Assembly (NCBI GenBank): GCA_012513245.1
Contig: JAAZCN010000198.1
Location: 1-18,546 of the forward strand
DNA from: Synergistaceae bacterium
GTDB taxonomy: Bacteria; Synergistota; Synergistia; Synergistales; Synergistaceae
Length of the DNA stretch: 18,546 nucleotides
Reading direction: 5' to 3'
Of the stretch, positions 1-7,004 are shown piece by piece (the first letter of the stretch is position 1; every line of letters starts with the position of its first letter). Both the position numbers and the translations under genes were made by a program. The notes below the pieces were generated by a model, which saw only the letters and a program-made list of their open reading frames with translations, was not told the DNA's origin and did no database searches.

Positions 1-92
1 GTTCCGACCAGAAGCATAAGAACTCTGTAAATTATAAAGGCAACTATAAAAATGTCAGGTATATCCTGCCAGCGCAAATCAAAAAACGGCAA
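1..92 (-). CDS. cdaA: Diadenylate cyclase, CdaA type (N-terminal fragment)
   Basis: Only the first 30 codons lie in the window; the gene continues past base 1. Reading from a TTG start at 92-90 gives MPFFDLRWQDIPDIFIVAFI, then IYRVLMLLVG. This resembles the start of CdaA/YbbP: a short cytoplasmic lead, an acidic DI..DI segment, then a first membrane helix ending in LLVGT. CdaA makes cyclic di-AMP from two ATP at the membrane; its catalytic DisA_N domain would lie outside the window. A strong AGGAGG at 101-106 sits 8 bases before the TTG, which decides the start. The hairpin-repeat array begins just upstream at 117-134, so the leader is short or the promoter lies inside the repeats. The call rests on a short N-terminus and gene layout, so another DisA_N or small membrane protein is possible. 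Confidence 0.6.
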   Translation of the reverse strand, partial: MPFFDLRWQDIPDIFIVAFIIYRVLMLLVG

Positions 93-116
93 TGGTACCA
101 CCTCCTTTTATAAGCT

Positions 117-185
117 GCGGCGTATAGAAGCCGCGTTAAGCTGCGGTGTAATGATACCGCGTGAAACTGCCAGACCTTGTCTGGC
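117..185. repeat. Three tandem GC hairpins, 26-bp spacing
   Basis: Three hairpins begin at 117, 143 and 169, exactly 26 bases apart. Stems are GCGGC/GCCGC (117-121 with 130-134), GCGGT/ACCGC (143-147 with 156-160) and GCCAGAC/GTCTGGC (169-175 with 179-185). Linkers are similar (GTTAAGCT, GTGAAACT). Stem sequences differ but pairing is kept. Confidence 0.85.
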
Positions 186-320
186 GTGAAGCAATGGTGA
201 AGCGGTTGTTTAAAACTTTTGCTGAGCGATAGCTGAGCTGTAGCTGAGCGGTTACGAGCAGTTGTAAATACAGTCAAACAACAAAACTTTTGTCAAACAA
301 TCGTCAAACAATGGTCAAAC
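186..320. repeat. 11-bp tandem units, reverse orientation
   Basis: Constant words recur at 11-base steps: GTGAAGC at 186 and 197; GCTGAGC at 221, 232 and 243; GTCAAAC at 273, 292, 303 and 314. Four variable bases follow each word. AT-rich spacers containing TTTAAAA or TGTAAA separate the subarrays. Confidence 0.85.
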
Positions 321-457
321 TGTTGTTTTCAAAAAAATTCCTTTATTCCCGTCATCCCCTTCCCGCTCAGGGACATACGGGAAGGACTGTGATTTTGATT
401 CCTCGTTCTTTTGTTTGATTACCAATTCCCAGCGGCTTGAAAAAACACAAATTCTCC

Positions 458-527
458 GCGACGTTTTATGTCGCAAATTCACCGCAGCGTCAACGCTGCA
501 GATTCCCCGGCGGATGCAGTCTCCGCC
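458..527. repeat. Three tandem hairpins, forward orientation
   Basis: The stems are GCGAC/GTCGC (458-462 with 470-474), GCAGCG/CGCTGC (484-489 with 494-499) and GGCGGA/TCCGCC (509-514 with 522-527). Linkers AAATTCTCC (before the first), AAATTCACC and AGATTCCCC are complements of linkers in the 12091-12187 array. Confidence 0.8.
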
Positions 528-540
528 CGCCTTCACAATT

Positions 541-612
541 GCTCAGCCATTGCTCAGCGACCGCTTAGCCACTGCTCAGCTGTATTATACAACTGCTTCA
601 CTATTGCTTCAC
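541..612. repeat. 11-bp tandem units, forward orientation
   Basis: GCTCAGC starts at 541, 552 and 574, with GCTTAGC at 563, all in exact 11-base register. GCTTCAC follows at 595 and 606. These words are the complements of those in the 186-249 array. Confidence 0.85.
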
Positions 613-692
613 AGCGATGAAATTGCTGCTTAGCGCCGGAAGATTCAACAGGCAGTTTCACGCGGCACGTTACACGCCGCTGCCCTTATCAC

Positions 693-1535
693 TTACTGTC
701 CTCTGAGTTTTCTGAGGAGTGCTAGGTTCCCTGCGTCTCCCGGTCCCTCTTTGGGCGTTTCAAGTATCGCCGGTACATTTTCAAATCTTATATCGTTTAC
801 CAGCATTGAAAAGGGATTAAGTCCGATAGATCCTTCTCCCAGATGCTGGTGTCTATCTTTTTTACTTCCCTTTTCCATCTTACTGTCACTGAGATGCCAG
901 CAATGTATCCTTTCCAGGCCGACATGTTTCTGCAGTATGCCTACCAGCCTGTTGTAAGAGTCATGGGTCCTTACCTCATACCCTGCGGCGAAAACATGGC
1001 CGATATCCACACAGAGTCCTATCCTGGGATGATCTTCCACGAGATCCAGAAGAACAGAAAACTGAGCTATGTCACTCCCCAGCACTGAACCTTGACCGGC
1101 CATTGTTTCAAGCAAAATCCTTACCTTCATTTCTGAGGTAATATCCAGCACTTTCAGAAGTGATTCCGATACCTGTTTCCAAGCCTCTTCTTGGGTCCCA
1201 TTGACTGCGGATCCGGGATGGAGAACAACATCGCTTATGCTTAAATGATGACATCTTTCCAGTTCATTGATCAATGCTTCCTCACTTTTTTCTCTTATTT
1301 CATCCGTACCTGCAAGATTTATCAGATAAGAGGAGTGAGAGACTACTTTTTTAACTAAGCTTTCCTTAGATGCCCTGTAGAAATCTTCTATTTCCTGAAA
1401 AGAGAGTGGCTTGTTGAGCCATTGACGCTGGTTCCTCGTAAATATCTGCATGGATTCACAGCCAACGGCGTCAGCTCTCTCGTACGCTTTATGGAGGCCT
1501 CCGGCAGCTGATATATGAGCTCCGATAAGAGCCAC
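693..1535 (-). CDS. nfo: Deoxyribonuclease IV (AP endonuclease)
   Basis: This 280-residue protein matches the Nfo/endonuclease IV family in length and motifs. The family cuts DNA 5' of abasic sites using three zinc ions in a TIM barrel. Visible motifs, in order, are GAHISAAGGL at the N-terminus, LHPGSAVNG, LLETMAGQG, CVDIGHVFAAGYE, the strongly diagnostic HLSDSKMEKGSKKDRHQHLG with EGSIG after it, and ILETPKE near the end. These carry the expected metal ligands (His, Glu, Asp). The start is GTG at 1535-1533, sharing one base with the pyk stop codon (TAG then GTG), so translation is probably coupled. A GGAG lies about 7 bases upstream. It is the last gene of the dnaX-dnaE-mtrB-pyk-nfo block. 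A GC hairpin of the repeat family lies 13 bases past its stop, without a T-run. Confidence 0.95.
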   Translation of the reverse strand: MALIGAHISAAGGLHKAYERADAVGCESMQIFTRNQRQWLNKPLSFQEIEDFYRASKESLVKKVVSHSSYLINLAGTDEIREKSEEALINELERCHHLSISDVVLHPGSAVNGTQEEAWKQVSESLLKVLDITSEMKVRILLETMAGQGSVLGSDIAQFSVLLDLVEDHPRIGLCVDIGHVFAAGYEVRTHDSYNRLVGILQKHVGLERIHCWHLSDSKMEKGSKKDRHQHLGEGSIGLNPFSMLVNDIRFENVPAILETPKEGPGDAGNLALLRKLRGQ

Positions 1536-3307
1536 TAGCTGCTCCGCCCCAGATAGACTACGCCGCGTATCCCGTCAAGGGTTATAAGCATACCGTCCTC
1601 GACAGCATCAAATATTCCTGAGATCCCTACTATGCCCGGAAGGCCCATATTTAACGAGGCAACAGCGGTATGTGAGGAGAAACCATCCTCTTCGCTGATG
1701 ACCCCCGCCGCCCTTTCCATTGAAGGGATAAAATCCCGGTCTGTTTTTCTTACTACAAGTATCGAATCCGGCGTTACTTTTTCGTTTGCTTCTTCACAGT
1801 TTTCGGCCTTGCAAACGACACCTTTTACTTTTCTTTTTATAAGAGAAAGTCCCTTGCCAATTATTTCTCCTACTGTATAGACCTGAACAAGGTTAGTACT
1901 GCCCGGAACTCCCAGCGGTATCCCCGACGTAAAGACCACGTTGTCTCCGCCTTTTATAAATCCCTCTTCCTGGACTATGGAGAGAGAGTTTGAAACAGAT
2001 TCTTCTACATCAGTTGTAAACGGGCCGATCAGAGAATATACACCCCAGACCAGCGCAAGTTCACGCCAGGTTGAAAATGAGGGTGTCAGAGCTATGATGG
2101 GACAATCAGGCCTGTACTTGCTGACCATCCTTGCTGTTGCTCCGCTTCTTGTCAGCGAAAGTATAGCGGCAGCAGATACTGTTTCTGAAATATCCCGTGC
2201 TGCACGGCTTACCGCATCAGCTATTTCTCCACAGTTGAAAAAGATCTTTGGTGTCCTCTGCCACTCACTTAGGTTTTCTTCTGTCCTCATTAATATTTTG
2301 TTCATCATCTTTACTGATTCAACAGGATATTTACCGCTTGCTGTTTCACCTGAGAGCATAACTGCATCTGCGCCGTCTATTACAGCATTGGCGACATCGC
2401 TCGCCTCTGCTCGCGTAGGTCTGGGATTTCGGATCATTGAATCAAGCATCTGTGTTGCGACAATAGCCGGCTTTCCCTGTGAGCGGCATTTTTCGATTAT
2501 CTCTTTCTGGACCATCGGAACATCCTCGGTGGGCATTTCTACACCAAGGTCACCCCTTGCTACCATTATTCCATCTACGACAGCAAGAATCTCATCTATA
2601 TTTTCGACTGAATTCCTTGTCTCAACCTTTGCAATTATCTTTGCTTCGCCCGAATGTTCCTCTAAAACTTTCCTTACGCTAAGAATATCTTCCTTTGTCC
2701 GGACAAAAGAAACTGCAATATAGTCCACGTTGTGATCAACACCCCAGTGGATGTCGTTTATATCTTTTTCTGTAAGAGTCGGGACAGAAAGTTTCGCGCC
2801 GGGCACATTGACGCCTTTCTTTTCTCCGAGTTCTCCGCCCACCATAACACGACACCTGATCGCGGCAGGGTCTAGGGCTTCGACTGACAGTAGTATAGAG
2901 CCATCGTCTATAAATATATCCTGTCCGACAGAGACCTCTTTATAGAGATCCGGATAATCTATGTATACTCCGTCTGCGTTCCCTTCTGAGGGTTCAAAGA
3001 AAAGATTGAATTCATCACCCGATCCAAGCCGGACTTTTTCGTGGTTTACAAGCATGCCGGTCCTGATCTCAGGACCTTTTGTGTCGACAAGTGTAGCTAT
3101 AGGTCTGCGAAGTCTCTCTTCGACCTTACGAACATTATCTATGGTCCTTGTATGCGAAGCATAGTCTCCGTGGCTGAAGTTCAGACGGGCAACATTCATC
3201 CCCGAGCTCACAAGCTCAGAAATGATTTCCTCTTCCCAACAAGCCGGACCCATGGTGCATACTATTTTTACTTTTCTCTCTAATCTTTTCATAATAAGTG
3301 CAGACAC
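1535..3307 (-). CDS. pyk: Pyruvate kinase with C-terminal PEP-utilizing domain
   Basis: This enzyme converts PEP and ADP to pyruvate and ATP, the last step of glycolysis. Its 590 residues are longer than the usual 470. The catalytic barrel starts with KIVCTMGPACW and NVARLNFSHGDY and carries IIAKVETR (the catalytic Lys region) and MVARGDLGVEMP (the metal-binding signature). The B domain lies at about residues 75-170 and the regulatory C domain ends near 475. The extra ~110 residues form a PEPut swivelling domain, with EDGFSSHTAVASLNMG as its Ser-His region, as in Geobacillus-type enzymes. The function of that domain is unsettled. The likely start is GTG at 3307, with GGAAAG just upstream inside the end of mtrB. 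An ATG five codons later is possible but its ribosome site is poorly spaced. The gene overlaps nfo by one base. Confidence 0.96.
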   Translation of the reverse strand: MSALIMKRLERKVKIVCTMGPACWEEEIISELVSSGMNVARLNFSHGDYASHTRTIDNVRKVEERLRRPIATLVDTKGPEIRTGMLVNHEKVRLGSGDEFNLFFEPSEGNADGVYIDYPDLYKEVSVGQDIFIDDGSILLSVEALDPAAIRCRVMVGGELGEKKGVNVPGAKLSVPTLTEKDINDIHWGVDHNVDYIAVSFVRTKEDILSVRKVLEEHSGEAKIIAKVETRNSVENIDEILAVVDGIMVARGDLGVEMPTEDVPMVQKEIIEKCRSQGKPAIVATQMLDSMIRNPRPTRAEASDVANAVIDGADAVMLSGETASGKYPVESVKMMNKILMRTEENLSEWQRTPKIFFNCGEIADAVSRAARDISETVSAAAILSLTRSGATARMVSKYRPDCPIIALTPSFSTWRELALVWGVYSLIGPFTTDVEESVSNSLSIVQEEGFIKGGDNVVFTSGIPLGVPGSTNLVQVYTVGEIIGKGLSLIKRKVKGVVCKAENCEEANEKVTPDSILVVRKTDRDFIPSMERAAGVISEEDGFSSHTAVASLNMGLPGIVGISGIFDAVEDGMLITLDGIRGVVYLGRSS

Positions 3308-3310
3308 CTT

Positions 3311-3553
3311 TTACTTTCCGCTCTTGATCTCACCGTGCTTTGTCAAAATAGTGGCCGAGCCTCTTATTTTCATTGCTGATATGTGTTCTGTGAACTGGGC
3401 GATCCACACTTCTCCTTCGTCAAGTTTCTCGGTATGGAGAAATTTGTTTTCAGTACCCCTGGTCACTCCGATCACTGTAACGCCGTTCTCTAACGCTTTC
3501 ACCGTAATGTAGTCTCCGCCGGCAATGCGTTCTCCGCTCTCGCTCTGAGGCAT
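3311..3553 (-). CDS. mtrB: TRAP: tryptophan RNA-binding attenuation protein
   Basis: This 80-residue protein aligns along its whole length with Bacillus TRAP, without gaps in the core: VKALENGVTVIGVTRGTENK, then F..TEKLDEGEVWIAQFTEH and SAMKIRGSA. TRAP forms an 11-subunit ring that binds tryptophan between subunits and then wraps RNA carrying spaced GAG/UAG triplets. By alignment, RNA-contact residues equivalent to Bacillus Lys37, Lys56 and Arg58 are present (K43, K62, R64), as are Trp-pocket residues equivalent to Thr25, Gln47, Thr49 and Ser53. Asp29, Thr30 and Thr52 are replaced by Glu, Asn and Ile. The start is the ATG at 3553, placed after GGAGGGG; the longer frame from 3571 would put that ribosome site inside the gene. 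It sits between dnaE and pyk, with no trp gene or anti-TRAP gene in view. Confidence 0.9.
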   Translation of the reverse strand: MPQSESGERIAGGDYITVKALENGVTVIGVTRGTENKFLHTEKLDEGEVWIAQFTEHISAMKIRGSATILTKHGEIKSGK

Positions 3554-3574
3554 GAACACCCCTCCTCTCATCTA
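3532..3574 (-). promoter_or_regulatory. Candidate TRAP-binding triplet cluster over mtrB start
   Basis: Reading the minus strand, UAG (3574-3572), GAG (3569-3567) and GAG (3564-3562) are spaced by 2 bases and overlap the mtrB ribosome site. After the ATG come GAG (3545-3543), GAG (3539-3537) and GAG (3534-3532), spaced by 3 and 2 bases. TRAP prefers exactly such 2-3 base spacing. The two sets are separated by 16 bases. Bacillus sites usually have 8-11 triplets, so this may be weak or incidental. Confidence 0.4.
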
Positions 3575-3584
3575 CTTTTTTTCG

Positions 3585-6500
3585 TCAGGAGCAATATGCC
3601 CTGCCCTTAGTATGACCTATGATATCCGCACACAACTGCTCACTAAGATCGACTTTGATCGATTTTAGTAAAGAGACAATTGTCTGTTCAGAATTTACTA
3701 ATTTGAGATGTACGTCATACTTGCCCGGATGTTTTCGAAGCAGTCTGCAGAGATCACCATAAAAAGCTTCTCCCAATCCGTCAGCTTCAACAGTAATTGT
3801 AACATGTGGCATAAGGAACGACTGAAAATCTTCTTCCGTGTATATTTCATCGGCAAGTATGGAAAGCCCTCGGTCCTGTCTGACCTGTCCCTTGATAAAA
3901 TAAAGGGATCCTATGTTTAAAAGTGGTTTGTATTTGCTCCACTGTTTTGGGTACATAACAGCTTCGATAGTAGCCTCAGAATCTTCAAAATCCAGGACTC
4001 CCATAGGGTCTCCGTTTTTTGTATAGCGCTCCTTATATGAGGTAAGCAGACCGGCTGTGACGACCCGCTGGTTTCCTGCCTGCCAGAGCTGCATATCTGA
4101 AAATGAGCAGTTAATATAGTTCTTGATAATGGGGAAATAGTTATCATAAGGGTGTCCTGAAATATAAAGCCCCATGCTCTCCTTTTCAAAATCCAGTTTT
4201 TCCCTGACAGAAAAATCTTCACATTCCTCCATAACAGGATCGAGTACAGGATCATCCACATTGTCAAAAAGAGAGCACTGGTTAGTATCAATACACTTCT
4301 TTGATGCGTAATCCAAAAACGAAGGCAGTGCCTTAAGAAGTTTTGCCCTGTTTTTTTCAAGGCCGTCGAAAGCCCCGGACTTGATCAGGTTTTCTATTAC
4401 TCCCCTGTTTACCACCCTCGTGTCTATCTTTAAAAAGAAATCCCAGAAAGACTGAAAGACTCCCTCTTTTTCACGCAATTCTATGATGTTTCTTACTGCG
4501 CTGTGGCCTACCTTTGCAACTGCGGAAAGTCCAAGTCTTATTACTTCTTTTGCGGCAAAGAAATCTTCCTTGGATTCGTTGATATCCGGTGGCAATACAG
4601 AGTACCCGGCCTCTCTTACACTTCTTATATACTGCCCCAAGACACTCATTTTCGATCCTACGATGCTGGAAAGATATGCCGACAGAAACTCCGGACCGTA
4701 ATTAGCTTTGAGCCACGCGGTCCTGTAGCTTATAAGTGCGTATGCTGCGCTGTGAGACTTGTTGAATCCATACCCGGCAAATTTTTCTATAATGTCATAG
4801 ATCTCTCCGGCTTTTCTTGGATCGACATTGTTTTTGACTGCTCCGCCAATGAACTTGTCACGCTGTTCAGCCATGACCTCTACTTTTTTCTTTCCCATGG
4901 CCCTCCTGAGGAGGTCGGCTTCCCCAAGGGTGTAGCCTGCAAGAGCGGATGCACTCTGCATGACCTGTTCCTGGTAGAGGATAACTCCATAAGTCTCCTT
5001 CATAGATTCAGCAAGTGCCGGATGTAAAAAGTGGACCGGTTCTTCTTTGTGTTTACATCTTACATACTGGTCAGCCATTCCGCTTTCCAGCGGTCCGGGT
5101 CTGTAAAGAGCGACGAGAGCTATCAGGTCTTCAAAACAGTCAGGTTTCATTCGTATGACAAGTGCTGTCATCCCGCTGGATTCAAGCTGAAATACTCCCA
5201 GAGTATCACCCCTCTGAAGCATTTCGAAAGTCTTCTGGTCGTCCATAGGGATCTCTTCGAGTTCTATATTTCCCTTGCCATTAGCCTTGATGTTTTCCAG
5301 TGCTCCCTCAATTACAGAAAGCGTCTTGAGGCCAAGAAAGTCCATTTTTACAAGCCCGAGTTTTTCTACAGGTTCCATTGAATACTGTGTCACTATCTGA
5401 CTCTCACCGAATTTTCTTACAGGTACCATCTCAATTATCGGCTTTGGAGATATGACGATGCCGGCGGCATGCTGTGAACAATGCCTTGATATACCTTCTA
5501 TGTTTGAAGATATGTCAAGGAGTTTCCTCACTGCCGGTTCGGTATCGTATATAGCCTTGAGGTCAGGAACTCCCGCAAGTGCCTCGACAATATTGGTGAT
5601 CCCGGATTTAAGTGAGTCGGGGATGAGTTTTGTGATCCTGCGAACATCAGGAATTGTCATTCCTAAGGCTCTTCCAACATCTGTGATAGCACCCTTACTC
5701 TTCATACGGTCGAAGGTTATTATCTGCGCCACCCTGTCGCTGCCGTACTTCTGCACAATATACTCTATAAGTTCGTCCCTTCTTTTATCAGAGACGTCTG
5801 TGTCGATATCAGGCATGCTTATGCGTTCCGGATTCAGAAAACGTTCGAAGAGCAGGTTATATTTGATCGGATCGAGATCCGTTATCCCCAGCGACCAGGC
5901 TACTACGGAACCTGCGGCAGAACCTCTTCCCGGGCCAATGGGAATGCCCCGCTCTTTCGCTGCTGATATTATGTCCGCAACTATACAAAAATAACCCGGG
6001 AAACCCATTTGCTCTATGACATCCAGTTCGTAGTAAAGACGTTGCATATATTCTTCCGACGGGGCCTCGTTTTTATGCCTTTTCTTAAGCCCGTTCTCGG
6101 CAGTCCTTTTCAGATAAGATTCAAGAGTCTCACCCTCAGGAAGCGGAAATTCCGGAAGGTAATAATGTCCCATCTCCAGTTTTACATTGCATCTATCCGC
6201 AATTTTCTGTGTATTGATAAGACATTCAGGGATCTCTGTCCCGAATAGATCCCACATTTCCTCCGGTGATCTGAAATAATAGTCATTTCCCCTGAATCTG
6301 TATCTGTTCGGATCATCTATGTTGCTGTTAGTCTGGACACAAAGAAGTACATCATGCCACTCTGCATCTGCTTTACGCATATAGTGGACGTCGTTTGTTG
6401 CTACCAGAGGATAACTTTCCTTTCTTGCTATCTCGATCAGCTTTTTGTTGACGATGGCCTGTTCGGGTATGCTGTTATGCTGAAGCTCCAAAAAGAAATT

Positions 6501-7004
6501 TCCATCTCCAAGGATGTCTCTGTAAAGTCCGGCTCTTGATACAGCACCCTCTGTGTCACCTTTTAATATTAAACCCGGTATCTCACCGCCAAGACAGGCA
6601 GATGCACCTATTATCCCCTTACTGTATTTAGCGAGCAGTTCATGGTCAATTCTAGGTTTGTAGTAGAAACCGTCCGTGTTAGCCACAGAGACTATCTTCA
6701 TGAGGTTATGGTACCCTTCTTCGTTTTCTGAAAGCAATATAAGATGTTGCTGGTTTCTGCCCTCCCTGCAGGTATAACCGTTAGGATCGACATATACCTC
6801 ACACCCAAGGATAGGTTTTACCCCCCGAGCAATGCATTCAGTGTAAAAGTCCACACATCCATACATTACTCCGTGATCTGTAATTGCAATGGAGTCCATT
6901 CCCATATCTACAGCAGCCGAGGCAAGGGCACCACATTTATTTGCACCGTCCAACAGACTGTATTCACTGTGGACGTGTAAATGGACAAAAGGCTTTTCGA
7001 TCAT
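3585..7004 (-). CDS. dnaE: DNA polymerase III alpha subunit (DnaE)
   Basis: This is the replicative polymerase subunit, at 1139 residues the usual size for DnaE. An N-terminal PHP domain shows HLHVHSEYS (6-14 region), TDHG, GCEVYV and NDVHYM, so its metal-binding residues look intact and it might retain proofreading activity. The palm carries GPGRGSAAGS and PDIDTD at 398-403, whose D401 and D403 correspond to the catalytic aspartates of E. coli DnaE. KMDFLGLKT, the tandem HhH region and a C-terminal OB-fold (about residues 985-1060) follow. Its ATG overlaps the dnaX stop codon as ATGA, so clamp-loader and polymerase subunits are translationally coupled. A 31-base gap separates it from mtrB. 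There is no PolC-type exonuclease insertion. Confidence 0.97.
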   Translation of the reverse strand: MIEKPFVHLHVHSEYSLLDGANKCGALASAAVDMGMDSIAITDHGVMYGCVDFYTECIARGVKPILGCEVYVDPNGYTCREGRNQQHLILLSENEEGYHNLMKIVSVANTDGFYYKPRIDHELLAKYSKGIIGASACLGGEIPGLILKGDTEGAVSRAGLYRDILGDGNFFLELQHNSIPEQAIVNKKLIEIARKESYPLVATNDVHYMRKADAEWHDVLLCVQTNSNIDDPNRYRFRGNDYYFRSPEEMWDLFGTEIPECLINTQKIADRCNVKLEMGHYYLPEFPLPEGETLESYLKRTAENGLKKRHKNEAPSEEYMQRLYYELDVIEQMGFPGYFCIVADIISAAKERGIPIGPGRGSAAGSVVAWSLGITDLDPIKYNLLFERFLNPERISMPDIDTDVSDKRRDELIEYIVQKYGSDRVAQIITFDRMKSKGAITDVGRALGMTIPDVRRITKLIPDSLKSGITNIVEALAGVPDLKAIYDTEPAVRKLLDISSNIEGISRHCSQHAAGIVISPKPIIEMVPVRKFGESQIVTQYSMEPVEKLGLVKMDFLGLKTLSVIEGALENIKANGKGNIELEEIPMDDQKTFEMLQRGDTLGVFQLESSGMTALVIRMKPDCFEDLIALVALYRPGPLESGMADQYVRCKHKEEPVHFLHPALAESMKETYGVILYQEQVMQSASALAGYTLGEADLLRRAMGKKKVEVMAEQRDKFIGGAVKNNVDPRKAGEIYDIIEKFAGYGFNKSHSAAYALISYRTAWLKANYGPEFLSAYLSSIVGSKMSVLGQYIRSVREAGYSVLPPDINESKEDFFAAKEVIRLGLSAVAKVGHSAVRNIIELREKEGVFQSFWDFFLKIDTRVVNRGVIENLIKSGAFDGLEKNRAKLLKALPSFLDYASKKCIDTNQCSLFDNVDDPVLDPVMEECEDFSVREKLDFEKESMGLYISGHPYDNYFPIIKNYINCSFSDMQLWQAGNQRVVTAGLLTSYKERYTKNGDPMGVLDFEDSEATIEAVMYPKQWSKYKPLLNIGSLYFIKGQVRQDRGLSILADEIYTEEDFQSFLMPHVTITVEADGLGEAFYGDLCRLLRKHPGKYDVHLKLVNSEQTIVSLLKSIKVDLSEQLCADIIGHTKGRAYCS

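Larger units (their letters stand above)
93..692. repeat. Repeat cluster 1 (gap between nfo and cdaA)
   Basis: This 600-base gap has no convincing gene. From left to right it holds: reverse-oriented hairpins at 117-185; reverse-oriented 11-bp units at 186-320 (GTGAAGC x2, GCTGAGC x3, GTCAAAC x4); a foldback whose best stem is CCTTCCCG 358-365 with CGGGAAGG 378-385, preceded by CGTCATCCCC at 350-359; forward hairpins at 458-527; forward 11-bp units at 541-612 (GCTCAGC/GCTTAGC x4, GCTTCAC x2); and a last hairpin at 662-680 before the nfo stop codon. The order of constant words mirrors around the centre: GTGAAGC lies outside GCTGAGC on the left, and GCTTCAC lies outside GCTCAGC on the right. Short open frames here are by-products of the repeats. 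Confidence 0.85.

Noticed and set aside
186..320. CRISPR array
   Set aside because: The repeat word is only 7 bases with 4-base variable parts, and there are no 24-40 base repeats, spacers or cas genes.
44..633. Open frames of 72-77 residues on both strands in the nfo-cdaA gap
   Set aside because: They are made of hairpin and 11-bp repeats, lack ribosome sites, and one covers the cdaA start on a different frame.
662..680. GC hairpin after nfo as a rho-independent terminator
   Set aside because: No T-run follows on the minus strand. The hairpin belongs to the repeat family; it may still slow polymerase or protect the RNA 3' end.
1941..2723. 260-residue plus-strand frame opposite pyk
   Set aside because: It is antisense to a well-conserved gene and rich in Ser/Ile as expected from the complement; no independent evidence.
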